A stretch of 64,000 bases of DNA from the NCBI RefSeq assembly GCF_012568645.1, contig NZ_CP046192.1, positions 63,981-127,980 of the forward strand. The letters run 5' to 3'. This document shows, piece after piece, positions 49,035 to 58,810 of this stretch. A program made the translations under genes and the position numbers. The notes under the pieces were generated by a model. It was not told where the DNA came from and searched no databases. It saw nothing but the letters and a program-made list of their open reading frames with translations. The stretch's first letter is position 1, and the number at the start of each line of letters is the position of its first letter. The stretch is from Enterobacteriaceae endosymbiont of Donacia simplex (GTDB lineage Bacteria; Pseudomonadota; Gammaproteobacteria; Enterobacterales; Enterobacteriaceae).

Positions 49035-49625
49035 TTATATATTTAAAAAATTTTTAATTAATTGAATACCATTAATTCCTGATCTTTCTGGATGAAATTG
49101 TACTCCAAAAAAATTTTTTTTTTGAATAGCAGAACTAAAAATTTTTTCATAATTAGTAGTAGCTATTGTATATTTATTAATATTAATATTATAACTATGT
49201 GAAAAATAAAAATAAGCATTTTGATTAATATTATGAAATAATGGCGATGATATTATATTATTTACTTTATTCCAGCCCATATGAGGAATAGGTGTATATT
49301 TATTATTCATTAATTTTACAGAATAATTTAAAATATTTAATGTAGAAATTCCACCATTTTCTTCACTATATTTTCCTAATATTTGCATACCTAAACATAT
49401 TCCTAAAACATCTGTCTTACACTTTTGAAGTAATTTTATTAAATTATCACTTTTTAATTTTTTTATTATAGAATTAGCAGAACCTACACCTGGTAAAAAA
49501 ATTTTTTCAGCATTTAAAATTAAATCTTTATTATTTGTAATTTCAGAATTAAATCCTATTTTTTTTATAGTAGATTTTAAAGAGTAAAAATTACCGCATG
49601 AGGTATCTATAATAACAATTTTCAA
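49035..49625 (-). CDS. hisH: Imidazole glycerol phosphate synthase glutaminase subunit HisH
   Basis: Class I glutamine amidotransferase delivering ammonia to HisF. The nucleophilic Cys is in LGICLGMQIL, with the His-Glu pair in VQFHPERSG. Length 196, equal to E. coli. The start overlaps the hisB stop by four bases (ATGA-type). Confidence 0.97.
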   Translation of the reverse strand: MKIVIIDTSCGNFYSLKSTIKKIGFNSEITNNKDLILNAEKIFLPGVGSANSIIKKLKSDNLIKLLQKCKTDVLGICLGMQILGKYSEENGGISTLNILNYSVKLMNNKYTPIPHMGWNKVNNIISSPLFHNINQNAYFYFSHSYNININKYTIATTNYEKIFSSAIQKKNFFGVQFHPERSGINGIQLIKNFLNI

Positions 49626-50689
49626 ATTAAAACTCCTTTTGAACTAGGAATAGTATTATTAACTATTTTTATAGCTTGTTTTAAAGAACATCCAAATGCT
49701 TTAAATAAACTTTCTATTTTATGATGATCATTTTCTCCTGTAACCTTTAAATATATATTACATGCCATAGAATATGATAAAGAATAAAAAAAATGTTTGA
49801 CCATTTCTGTACTTAAATCACCAACTTTTTTGTATTTAAATTTTACATAATATTGTAAATATGGTCTTCCTGATAAATCCAATGAACATTGAGCTAAAGA
49901 ATCATCCATTGGTAATAAAAAACCAAATCTATTAATTCCTTTTTTATCACCAATAGCCTTCGTAAAAGCTTGTCCTAGTAATATTGCAATATCTTCTATT
50001 GTATGATGATCATCAATATATAGATCTCCTTTACTATAAATATTTAAAATAAATCCTCCATGTACTGCTATTTGTTCTAACATATGGTTTAAAAAATTAA
50101 TTCCTGTACTAATATTACTTTTACCTTCTTTATTTAAAAATAGTTCAATATGTATTGAAGTTTCTTTGGTTTTCCTTTTTATTATAGCATATCTTTTTAT
50201 TGGTGTTAAATCAGTTAATATATTTAACCAATTGTATGTTTTTTTATTATATAAAATACCATTAATTCCGATATTTTTAGCTAATTTAATATCAGTTAAA
50301 CGATCTCCTATAACATAACTATTCTTTTTATCTAAATTATTATTTATATATGAACTTAATAATGTTATATTTGGTTTTCTACAAATACAATTATCATAAG
50401 AATGATGAGGACAAATAAAAATATTTTCAAATTTTATATTTTGAGATTTAAAAACATTAATCATAAAATTATGAGGAATATTAAAAGATTCATAAGGAAA
50501 ATCTGTACTTCCTAAACCATCCTGGTTTGTAATTATAACAAATAAATATGAAAATTTTTTTAATTCTGATAATGCAATAATAACATATTTTTCAAAAAAT
50601 AATTTATTGATATTATCAACTTGATGATTATTTTTAGGTTCAGATATTAAAGTTCCATCTCTATCTATAAAAAGTATTTTTTTTAGCAT
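49622..50689 (-). CDS. hisB: Bifunctional histidinol-phosphatase / imidazoleglycerol-phosphate dehydratase HisB
   Basis: Catalyses dehydration of imidazoleglycerol phosphate and dephosphorylation of histidinol phosphate. The ATG at 50689 gives exactly 355 residues, the E. coli length; a longer reading from 50761 would overlap hisC and lacks homology. The HAD phosphatase half (1-about 165) has FIDRDGTLI and zinc-binding CPHHSYDNCICRKP; the dehydratase half has HMLEQIAVHGGF, DDHHTIED and the second DHH in GENDHHKIESLFKAFG. This two-domain form is the enterobacterial arrangement. Confidence 0.97.
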   Translation of the reverse strand: MLKKILFIDRDGTLISEPKNNHQVDNINKLFFEKYVIIALSELKKFSYLFVIITNQDGLGSTDFPYESFNIPHNFMINVFKSQNIKFENIFICPHHSYDNCICRKPNITLLSSYINNNLDKKNSYVIGDRLTDIKLAKNIGINGILYNKKTYNWLNILTDLTPIKRYAIIKRKTKETSIHIELFLNKEGKSNISTGINFLNHMLEQIAVHGGFILNIYSKGDLYIDDHHTIEDIAILLGQAFTKAIGDKKGINRFGFLLPMDDSLAQCSLDLSGRPYLQYYVKFKYKKVGDLSTEMVKHFFYSLSYSMACNIYLKVTGENDHHKIESLFKAFGCSLKQAIKIVNNTIPSSKGVLI

Positions 50690-50717
50690 ATAATAATTTC
50701 TTTTTTCTAAAATTTTA

Positions 50718-53129
50718 TTAAGATAATTTTTGTAATTCAAAAAATAATTTTTTACATTCAAATATTGTTCCTATTGTAATTCTTAAACAATTATTTAAAT
50801 TTTTTTGATTATTTTGATTTCTTACAATAATTTTTTTTTTATTTAATTTTTTAAATATAAAATCAGAATTATAAAATTTTACTAAAATAAAATTAGTTGA
50901 ACTATTAAATATATATTTAACACAACGACAATTATTTAAATGTTTTATTAACCATTTTTTATTATTAATGATTGTTTTTACATTATTTTGCATAATAACT
51001 AAATTTTTTGAATTTAAAGCTTGTATTGCAATATCTATTGAAGGTCCAGATATTGGATATGGTGCAATAACTTTAAGTAAAATATTTATAATATATTCAT
51101 TTGCTAAAATAAAACCACAACGTAATCCTGCTAATGCAAATGCTTTTGATAAAGTTCTTAGTATAATTAAATTATGATATTTATTTATAAAATAAGTTAA
51201 AGTTTGATTTATACAAAAGTCGATATATGCTTCATCAATAACAATAATTGATGTATTTTTTGTTAATTCTAATAATTCTATTATAATATTTTTATTTAAA
51301 TAATTACCAGTAGGATTATTAGGATTACAAATATAAATAATTTTAACATTATTAAGATTATTTTTAATTTTATTTAAATTTAATTCCCAATTTTTATTAC
51401 TATTAATAGTTATATATTTTACATCTAATATTTGAGCAGTAACACGATACATATCATATGTTGGGGGACAAAATAAAATTTTATCATTTTCTTGATTACA
51501 GAATGTACGCATCACTAAATCAATTCCCTCATCTGCTCCTCTTGTAACTAAAATATTTTTAATATTTAAATTTACATATTTACTATATAAAGTAATTAAT
51601 TCTTTTGGTTGTGGTTCTGGATATTTATTAAATATTTTTTTATTTAAAGAAAAACAAGAAATTATAGGACATTCATTTGCATTTAATGCAATTAAATTAT
51701 TATTATTATTATCTTTATACAATAATCTTGCAGATTTATATGGAATTAAATTAATAATATTTTTTTTAATTATTTTATTAATAGTATCTATTGTTTTATT
51801 TTTTTCTTGATTTAAATAATTTTTATTGATATATTTTTTTCTTATTGTAACAGAATGACTATGACCTAATAAATTTTCTTTTTTTGCCATAATTTCTACT
51901 GTACTAGAAATATTTAATAATCCTCTTTTAGTTAATTTTTGTACAGACATTCTTTTTTGAAAATCTGATATTCCTAAACATGAATATGTTGAGGCATAAC
52001 CATAAGTAGGTAAAACATGATTAGTTCCTGAAGCATAATCTCCAACTGATTCTGGAGACCAATTACCTAAAAAAATTGATCCTGCATTCATAATTTTAGG
52101 TAAAATTTTATCATAATTATGACATTGAATAATAAGATGTTCAGGAGCATATTTATTTATTATATCTATACATTCTTCAATATTTTTTGTTATTATAATA
52201 TAACTCTTTTTCAGAGACTTTTTTACTATATGTTTTTTAGGTAATTTTTCTAATTGTTTAGAAAGTTTTTCTCTAACTAATTTTGCTATTTTTTCTTCAA
52301 TAGTAATTAAAAATACTTGTGAATCTATTCCATGTTCTGCTTGTGATAATAAATCAGCTATAATAAAATTATAATTTGCCGATTTATCAGCTAATATCAT
52401 TAATTCTGATGGTCCTGCTGGCATATCTATAGAAATATTTTTATAATTTATATTTTGATTACTTACTTGCCTTTTAGCTTCTGTAACAAAAACATTCCCT
52501 GGCCCAAAAATTTTATTTACTCGATTAATAGATTCTGTTCCAAAAGCCATTGCTGCAATAGCATGAGCTCCTCCTACTTGGAAAATATTTTTTATATTGC
52601 ATAAATATGCAGAAAATAAAATTTCATTAGATATTGGTGGAGGAGAACATAATATAATATTAGGACATAATGCTAATTTAGCTGGTATTCCTAACATTAA
52701 AACAGTAGAAAATAATGAAGATGTACCGCCAGGAATATATAATCCTATTCTAGATATAGGACGAAAAATTTGTTTACAAAATACTCCAGGTATAATTTCT
52801 ATAATTTTATTTTTTAAAATTTGATATTTATGAAATTTATATATATTATCATAAGCATTTTTTATAGCATTTTTAACTTTTTTATCTACATAAATTTTTG
52901 AATTATATATTTTTTCTTTATCTATTTTTAAATTATTAATTTTAATTTTATCAAATAAAAAATTATATTTTTTTAATGCATTATCTCCTTTTTTTTTTAC
53001 TTGATCTAAAATATCAGTTACATTATCTTTAATTTTTTTATCTATTAAAAATATAGGTCTAGACAATATCTTTTTTTTTTGTTCTTTATTATAATTATTC
53101 CAATAAATTAAATTATTTATAATTGTCAT
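50718..53129 (-). CDS. hisDC: HisD-HisC fusion: histidinol dehydrogenase joined to histidinol-phosphate aminotransferase
   Basis: One uninterrupted 803-codon frame. Residues 1-about 432 are HisD: GLYIPGG, GPGN, zinc ligands Gln263, His266, Asp364 and His423, and AGPSE. A short Asn/Lys/Ile-rich linker (about 433-455) leads to HisC (about 456-803): LIPYKSARLL, GADEGIDLVMR, NPNNPTG and the PLP Lys662 in SKAFALAGLR. E. coli HisD is 434 and HisC 356 residues, so both partners are full length. No ATG, GTG or TTG and no Shine-Dalgarno-like sequence is found at the HisC start. hisG ends five bases upstream and hisB starts 28 bases downstream. I infer a single bifunctional polypeptide. Confidence 0.93.
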   Translation of the reverse strand: MTIINNLIYWNNYNKEQKKKILSRPIFLIDKKIKDNVTDILDQVKKKGDNALKKYNFLFDKIKINNLKIDKEKIYNSKIYVDKKVKNAIKNAYDNIYKFHKYQILKNKIIEIIPGVFCKQIFRPISRIGLYIPGGTSSLFSTVLMLGIPAKLALCPNIILCSPPPISNEILFSAYLCNIKNIFQVGGAHAIAAMAFGTESINRVNKIFGPGNVFVTEAKRQVSNQNINYKNISIDMPAGPSELMILADKSANYNFIIADLLSQAEHGIDSQVFLITIEEKIAKLVREKLSKQLEKLPKKHIVKKSLKKSYIIITKNIEECIDIINKYAPEHLIIQCHNYDKILPKIMNAGSIFLGNWSPESVGDYASGTNHVLPTYGYASTYSCLGISDFQKRMSVQKLTKRGLLNISSTVEIMAKKENLLGHSHSVTIRKKYINKNYLNQEKNKTIDTINKIIKKNIINLIPYKSARLLYKDNNNNNLIALNANECPIISCFSLNKKIFNKYPEPQPKELITLYSKYVNLNIKNILVTRGADEGIDLVMRTFCNQENDKILFCPPTYDMYRVTAQILDVKYITINSNKNWELNLNKIKNNLNNVKIIYICNPNNPTGNYLNKNIIIELLELTKNTSIIVIDEAYIDFCINQTLTYFINKYHNLIILRTLSKAFALAGLRCGFILANEYIINILLKVIAPYPISGPSIDIAIQALNSKNLVIMQNNVKTIINNKKWLIKHLNNCRCVKYIFNSSTNFILVKFYNSDFIFKKLNKKKIIVRNQNNQKNLNNCLRITIGTIFECKKLFFELQKLS

Positions 53130-53134
53130 TTTAT

Positions 53135-54034
53135 TTACTCCATTATCTTTTCAATAGGTAAAACTAAAATAGAACTGACTCCTAATAATTTTAATTTTTC
53201 CATTTTTTCTAAAAATAGTGTTTCACTACATACCATATGGATGGCTACTTTTTTAGTTTCTCCTATTAATGGAAAAATAGTAATATTTTTTATATATGAC
53301 AATAAAGACATAACATGTTTTAATTTTTTATTAGGAACGTGTAACATTATATATTTAGATTCTCTAGCTTTAATAACTCCTTTAATTCTTGTTAATAATT
53401 TATTTATTAATTGTTGCTTAAAATTTGTTATTTTATCATAACGTTGAATTAAACATGCCTGCGAAGTATATATAATTTCAACTTCCTTAATTCCATGCGC
53501 TTCTAAAGTTGCTCCTGTTGACACTAAATCACAAATAGCATCTGATAAACCTAATCTAGGTGCTAATTCTACTGAACCATTTAACATACAATATTTAAAT
53601 TTAATATGATGTTGATCAAGATATTTTTTTAATAAATTAGGATAAGAAGTTGCAATACAAGTATTTTGTAAAGATTGTAAACCTGAATAATGTTTATTAA
53701 TAGGTATTGCTATAGATAATCTACATACACCAAAATTTAATTTTCGTAATGTTAAATAATTTGCATTATTACCTCTTGATAATCTATTTAAAACTTCTTC
53801 TTCTAAAACATTTTTACCAATTATTCCTAAATCAACTACACCTTCCATAATTAATCCAGGTATATCATCATCACGTACTTTTAAGATATCAATCGGCATA
53901 TTTTCTGCAAAAGCTATTAACTTTTGTTGTTGTAAATTAATTTTAAGACCACAACTTTTTAAGAGTTTACTAGATTCATTACTTAAACGACCAGATTTTT
54001 GCATAGCTATGCGTAAACGATTGTTATCTAGCAT
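53135..54034 (-). CDS. hisG: ATP phosphoribosyltransferase HisG (long form)
   Basis: Committed, feedback-inhibited step joining ATP and PRPP. 299 residues, exactly the E. coli length, so both the catalytic domains and the C-terminal histidine-binding ACT-like domain (about 225-299) are present. Motifs: [31 protein letters not shown] and the PRPP loop [27 protein letters not shown] precedes the ATG. No histidine leader peptide or attenuator is visible in the 130 bases upstream. Confidence 0.97.
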   Translation of the reverse strand: MLDNNRLRIAMQKSGRLSNESSKLLKSCGLKINLQQQKLIAFAENMPIDILKVRDDDIPGLIMEGVVDLGIIGKNVLEEEVLNRLSRGNNANYLTLRKLNFGVCRLSIAIPINKHYSGLQSLQNTCIATSYPNLLKKYLDQHHIKFKYCMLNGSVELAPRLGLSDAICDLVSTGATLEAHGIKEVEIIYTSQACLIQRYDKITNFKQQLINKLLTRIKGVIKARESKYIMLHVPNKKLKHVMSLLSYIKNITIFPLIGETKKVAIHMVCSETLFLEKMEKLKLLGVSSILVLPIEKIME

Positions 54035-54164
54035 ACTTTTATCCTTTTTTTTATTTTTTACAATTAAATTTAATTTTAAAAATTAATTAATTTCTTTAAA
54101 CTTAAATAAGTTATAAAAAAATAACAACTATTTTTATTAAAAATTTTATTAAAATGGAAAATAC

Positions 54165-54629
54165 CTATTTTTTTATGTATCCAAAATCTTTATTTATAGG
54201 ATTATTAGCTGAAATACGAGCTAATTTATCACATTTATTATTCATTTTATTATATGAATGACCTTTAATCCATTTCCAATAAATATTATGATTAGATAAT
54301 GATAAATCTAATCTTTTCCATAAATCAATATTTTTAACTTTTTTTTTATTATTACGGAACCAATTACATTTTTTCCAATTATATAACCATATTGTAATTC
54401 CTTTTTTTAAATAATTACTATCAGTAAATAGATAAATATTACAATTTTCTTTTAAAGATTCTAAAGCAATAATAGAAGCCATTAATTCCATTCTATTATT
54501 AGTAGTTAAAAAAAAACTTTTAGTCAAAATTTTTTCATATTTATGATATTGTAATATAGCAGCACATCCTCCAGGACCAGGATTATGTATACAAGAACCA
54601 TCAGTAAAAATATTTATATTTTTATACAT
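54165..54629 (-). CDS. rnhA: Ribonuclease HI
   Basis: Degrades RNA in RNA-DNA hybrids. Catalytic acidic residues: Asp in FTDGSCIHNPGPGG, Glu in NNRMELMA, Asp in LFTDSNYLKKG, and the final Asp in NNKCDKLA, with the His of KGHSYNKM. Length 154 versus 155. Divergent from dnaQ with a 38-base gap, the enterobacterial rnhA-dnaQ arrangement. Confidence 0.97.
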   Translation of the reverse strand: MYKNINIFTDGSCIHNPGPGGCAAILQYHKYEKILTKSFFLTTNNRMELMASIIALESLKENCNIYLFTDSNYLKKGITIWLYNWKKCNWFRNNKKKVKNIDLWKRLDLSLSNHNIYWKWIKGHSYNKMNNKCDKLARISANNPINKDFGYIKK

Positions 54630-54667
54630 ATTATTTTAATAAAATTTATATTATTTATATAACAAAT

Positions 54668-55402
54668 ATGAAAAAAATTAATATACGTCAAGTAGTTTTA
54701 GATACAGAAACAACTGGGATGAATTTATCATATCCCTATTATATAGGACATCGCATTATAGAAATAGGAGTAATAGAAATTATTAATCGTAATATTACTA
54801 AAAACTATTTTCATACATATATAAATCCACAAAAAATTATAAGTAAAGAAGCATTTAATATCCATGGTATTTCTAATAAATTTTTATATAAAAAACCTAT
54901 TTTTTCTGATATTCTTGATAATTTTCTTAATTTTATAAAAGATTCAGAACTTATTATACATAATGCTCAATTTGATATTAATTTTTTAAATTATGAATTA
55001 TCATTATTAAATAAAAAATTACCCAAAATTGAAGATATTTGTATTATCACAGATACACTTAAAATGGCTAGAAATATATTTCCTGGGAAAAGAAATTCAT
55101 TAAATTCTTTATGTTCAAGATTTAATATTAACATAAATAAACGTAATTTACATGGAGCTTTATTAGATGCAAAATTATTAGCTAAAGTTTTTTTATTTAT
55201 GACTACAAAACAAAATTCATTTAAATTAGATTTTTTAAAAGAAAAAAATAATGTTTTTGATAACCAGTTAAAATTTTTATGTAAAAAATCAAAAAAAAAA
55301 AAATTATTAATTTTAAATGCTTCAAATGAAGAATTAAAATTACATAAATTAAAATTAAAATTAATTAAAAATATATGTGGTTTTAATTTATGGAAATCAT
55401 AA
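54668..55402 (+). CDS. dnaQ: DNA polymerase III epsilon subunit (proofreading exonuclease)
   Basis: DEDDh exonuclease of the replicative polymerase. VLDTETTGMN, IHNAQFDINFL and HGALLDAKLLA supply the catalytic residues. The C-terminal 60 residues are Lys-rich and divergent, but the extreme end that binds the alpha subunit is still there in length (244 versus 243). tRNA-Asp follows, as in E. coli. Confidence 0.96.
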   Translation: MKKINIRQVVLDTETTGMNLSYPYYIGHRIIEIGVIEIINRNITKNYFHTYINPQKIISKEAFNIHGISNKFLYKKPIFSDILDNFLNFIKDSELIIHNAQFDINFLNYELSLLNKKLPKIEDICIITDTLKMARNIFPGKRNSLNSLCSRFNININKRNLHGALLDAKLLAKVFLFMTTKQNSFKLDFLKEKNNVFDNQLKFLCKKSKKKKLLILNASNEELKLHKLKLKLIKNICGFNLWKS

Positions 55403-55459
55403 AAAATATAAAAAAGTATTGACGATTAACAATATGGTAGATACTATAATAATAATTAT

Positions 55460-55533
55460 GGTGCGATAGTTCAGTTGGTTAGAATACCGGCCTGTCACGC
55501 CGGGGGTCACGGGTTCAAATCCCGTTCGCACCG
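55460..55533 (+). tRNA. aspV: tRNA-Asp (anticodon GTC)
   Basis: Acceptor arms GGTGCGA (55460-55466) and TCGCACC (55526-55532), D-arm GTTC/GAAT, anticodon stem CCGGC/GCCGG with CTGTCAC loop giving GTC, T-arm ACGGG/CCCGT, discriminator G55533. CCA is not encoded. Its stems are far more G+C-rich than the surroundings. It follows dnaQ, the position of aspV in E. coli. Confidence 0.97.
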
Positions 55534-55571
55534 TGTTATTTATTTTAAAATAAAAAATTAAAATAATAATA

Positions 55572-56405
55572 TTAATCATTATTAATCCATAATACACATG
55601 ATTTTTGATATAGTTCTAAATTATTTTTTAAAATATCAATTAGATCTGAACAAATTTCTTTTTTATTTATAAAATCATTAATCCAAAAAAAAACGGTAAA
55701 ATTTATTGAATTATTAGTAATTTCATCAACAATAACATTAACAATTGAATTTTTTATTATTTTATCATTTAATGAAACAGTATCTAATAAAATTTTTTTA
55801 ATCATATTTATATCTTTTTGTATTAAATTTCTTGCAATACCTAAAGTAATTTTATTTCGATACTCATTAGATTTAGAAAAATTTATTATATTTTCAGTAA
55901 GTATTTTCCCGTTAGGAACAGATATAATACTTCCATCAAATGTTTTAAAAAGAGTACAAAAAATTTCAACATTAGTAATCTTACCAGTAACATTACCAAT
56001 ATTAATATAATCTCCTACTTTAAAAATCCGAAAAGTAATAATAAGTAATCCTGATGCTAAATTTGCTAAAGCACTTTGCCAAGCTAAACCTATCACTAAT
56101 CCTATAGTACCAAATGCAGCAAAAATTGACGATGTCTTCAATCCTATACTACTTAATGCACTAACAATAACAAATACAGTTAAACTATATTTAAAAATAT
56201 TTGTAAGAAATCCAGTTGTAATAGGATCTATATTTCTTATAGTAAAAACATTTCTTATCGTTTTAGTAAAAATTTTAACTCCCCATAATCCAAAAAATAG
56301 AATCATACCAGCTAAAATAAAATGTTCAAATTGATATAAAATAAAAATTTTATTTTGAAATATCGAAGATATTATAAAATCTAATACACTAGTAAATTTA
56401 TTCAT
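55572..56405 (-). CDS. mscS: Small-conductance mechanosensitive channel MscS
   Basis: Homoheptameric channel that opens under membrane tension. Three hydrophobic N-terminal segments, the pore helix in GLVIGLAWQSALANLASGLLI, and the cytoplasmic beta domain with VPNGKILTENIINFS. Length 277 versus 286. Three Trp-containing or bulky changes at the pore helix (GLAWQSALAN versus GLALQGSLSN) are seen. fbaA lies upstream in the same transcript, as in E. coli. Confidence 0.95.
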   Translation of the reverse strand: MNKFTSVLDFIISSIFQNKIFILYQFEHFILAGMILFFGLWGVKIFTKTIRNVFTIRNIDPITTGFLTNIFKYSLTVFVIVSALSSIGLKTSSIFAAFGTIGLVIGLAWQSALANLASGLLIITFRIFKVGDYINIGNVTGKITNVEIFCTLFKTFDGSIISVPNGKILTENIINFSKSNEYRNKITLGIARNLIQKDINMIKKILLDTVSLNDKIIKNSIVNVIVDEITNNSINFTVFFWINDFINKKEICSDLIDILKNNLELYQKSCVLWINND

Positions 56406-56467
56406 ATTATATAATCCATTTTATGAAATAATTCGTATTTTTTTTTATAGTTAAAATAAGTTATTTT

Positions 56468-57547
56468 TTATAAAATATTAATTGCATTTAATTCTTTAAA
56501 TGTTTTTTCTAATCTTTTTTGCATAGAAATTTGTGAAGCTCTAATCCATGATCTAGGATCATAATATTTTTTATTTGGTTTATTAAAACCTTGTGGATTT
56601 CCGAGTTGTTTTTGTAAATATTTTTTATATTTTTTATAAAATTCTAATATACCTTTCCATGTAGCCCATTGTGTATCCGTATCAATATTCATTTTAACAA
56701 CACCATAATTTATAGAATCTTTTATTTCTAATAATGAAGATCCTGAACCACCATGAAATACAAAATTTATAGAATTATTAGGAATATTATGTTTTTTACT
56801 AATAAATTTTTGTGAATTTTTTAAAATTTTAGGTAATAATTTTACATTACCTTTTTGATATACGCCGTGTACGTTTCCAAAAGAAGCTGCGATAATAAAT
56901 TGAGAACTAATTAATTTTAATTTTTCATAAGCATAATTAACATCATAGGGATCCGTATATAATGATTTTTTATTTAAATTGCTATTATCAACACCATCTT
57001 CTTCTCCACCTGTACATCCTAATTCTATTTCTAATGTCATTTTCATTTTTGACATTCTTTTTAAATAACGACTACATATTTTAATATTATCTTGAATAGA
57101 TTCTCTAGATAAATCTATCATATGAGATGAAAATAAAGATTTTTTATGTATTAAATAATATTTTTCATTTTCATCTAATAAATTATCAATCCAAGATAAT
57201 TTATCTTTTGGACAATGATCAGTATGTAAAATAACTGGAATACCATAATATTTAGCAATATTATGAACATGTTTAGCCCCAGATATAGCTCCAATTATTG
57301 AAGCTAATTGTGGATTTTTTTTTTCTATTCCTTTTCCTGCAATAAAAGAAGATCCTGAATTAGAAAATTGAATAATTACTGCAGATTTTAATTTTGCTGC
57401 AGTTTCTAAAACTATATTAATAGAATCAGTACCTATACAATTAATAGCTGGTAAAGCAAATTTATTTTCTTTTGCTATTCTAAATATTGTTTGTACATCA
57501 TGACCAACAACAACACCAGGTTTTATAAAATTTAAAATTTTAGACAT
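56468..57547 (-). CDS. fbaA: Class II fructose-bisphosphate aldolase
   Basis: Zinc-dependent glycolytic aldolase. Exactly 359 residues, the E. coli length. Zinc and catalytic residues are in VILHTDHC, LEIELGCTGGEEDGVDN, SFGNVHGVY and NFVFHGGSGS, and the terminal RMxxRLEKTFKELN-type helix is present. It lies between pgk and mscS in the conserved order. Confidence 0.97.
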   Translation of the reverse strand: MSKILNFIKPGVVVGHDVQTIFRIAKENKFALPAINCIGTDSINIVLETAAKLKSAVIIQFSNSGSSFIAGKGIEKKNPQLASIIGAISGAKHVHNIAKYYGIPVILHTDHCPKDKLSWIDNLLDENEKYYLIHKKSLFSSHMIDLSRESIQDNIKICSRYLKRMSKMKMTLEIELGCTGGEEDGVDNSNLNKKSLYTDPYDVNYAYEKLKLISSQFIIAASFGNVHGVYQKGNVKLLPKILKNSQKFISKKHNIPNNSINFVFHGGSGSSLLEIKDSINYGVVKMNIDTDTQWATWKGILEFYKKYKKYLQKQLGNPQGFNKPNKKYYDPRSWIRASQISMQKRLEKTFKELNAINIL

Positions 57548-57621
57548 AATATATACTTTACGTACCTTATTAAAATTTTTTATTGTTAATAATTTTATTA
57601 TTTTAATTTTTGAATAAAATA

Positions 57622-58776
57622 TTATGAAATATTTTCTAATATAGATATAACAGGTAATTTATTTCCCTCAATATATTTTAAAAAAGATCCTCCACCTGTA
57701 GAAATATAAGAAATTTTATTAAACGCGTTAAATAATTCTATTGCAGCTAAAGTATCTCCTCCTCCTATAATAGAAAAAGCATTACTATTTGTAATTGCTT
57801 TAATTATTATTTCAGTTCCTTTTCTAAATTGTTTAAACTCAAAAACTCCAATAGGTCCATTCCATAATATGGTTTTAGCTTTTTTTAATTCATTTTTAAT
57901 TATATTTATAGTTTTATTACCTATATCAAGAATTCTTTCATTTTTTAAAATATTATTAATATCTTTATTCTTTATTAAAGAATTATTATTAATAGATGTA
58001 CTAACTATACAATCAGTAGGTATAATTATGTTTTTATGTTTTTTAATTATTTCTTGAGCTAATAAAATTGCATTAGGTTCATATAATGAATTTCCAATAT
58101 CATTATTTAATGATAATAATGTATTTGCTATACCTCCACCTACAATAACTTTATCTGATAATTGAGTTAATTTTTTTAAAATATTAAATTTAGTTGATAT
58201 TTTAGATCCTCCTATAATAGAGATTATAGGTTTTACAGGATTTTTTAAAAATTTATTTAAATTTTTTATTTCATTTATTAGTAATAATCCTGCGCAAGAT
58301 TTTTTAGCAAAATTAATAATACCATATGTAGATGAATGAATACGATGTGAAGTTGCAAATGCATCCATTACAAATATATCACATAAAGATGCATATTGTT
58401 TAGATAATTTTTCACTATTATCTTTTTCACCAATATTAAAACGTACGTTTTCTAAAAGAATAATTTCATCTTTTTTAAAATTACATCCATCTAAATAATT
58501 TTTTTGTAAAGAAACTTTATGATTTAAAATTTTTTCTAAATATATAGCAATTTTTTTTAAAGAAAATAATTTATTATATTTTCCTTCAATAGGTCTTCCT
58601 AAATGAGAAGCTATAATTATTTTAGATTTTTTTTTTAAAGCATATTTTATAGTAGGTAATGATAATTTAATTCTAATAGCAGAAGTAATATTACCATTTA
58701 GATCTAAAGGTACATTTAAGTCAGATCTAATTAATAAAATTTTATTTTTAATATCTAAATCTAGAATACTTAACAT
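57622..58776 (-). CDS. pgk: Phosphoglycerate kinase
   Basis: Makes ATP from 1,3-bisphosphoglycerate. Substrate-binding RSDLNVPLD and ASHLGRP, MDAFATSHRIHSS, the hinge WNGPIGVFE, and nucleotide-binding GGGDTLAA and STGGGSFLKYIEG. Length 384 versus 387. epd, which precedes pgk in E. coli, is absent, so tktA is now the upstream neighbour at 34 bases. Confidence 0.97.
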   Translation of the reverse strand: MLSILDLDIKNKILLIRSDLNVPLDLNGNITSAIRIKLSLPTIKYALKKKSKIIIASHLGRPIEGKYNKLFSLKKIAIYLEKILNHKVSLQKNYLDGCNFKKDEIILLENVRFNIGEKDNSEKLSKQYASLCDIFVMDAFATSHRIHSSTYGIINFAKKSCAGLLLINEIKNLNKFLKNPVKPIISIIGGSKISTKFNILKKLTQLSDKVIVGGGIANTLLSLNNDIGNSLYEPNAILLAQEIIKKHKNIIIPTDCIVSTSINNNSLIKNKDINNILKNERILDIGNKTINIIKNELKKAKTILWNGPIGVFEFKQFRKGTEIIIKAITNSNAFSIIGGGDTLAAIELFNAFNKISYISTGGGSFLKYIEGNKLPVISILENIS

Positions 58777-58810
58777 AAGTAATTAATCCTATTATATATA
58801 GTTAAAATAA

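Noticed and set aside
50690..50761. 24-residue N-terminal extension of HisB overlapping hisC
   Set aside because: The ATG at 50689 gives the exact 355-residue family length; the extension is Lys/Asn/Tyr-rich and comes from hisC sequence.
55397..55597. 66-codon reverse frame across tRNA-Asp
   Set aside because: It is the complement of the tRNA gene and overlaps the dnaQ and mscS ends.
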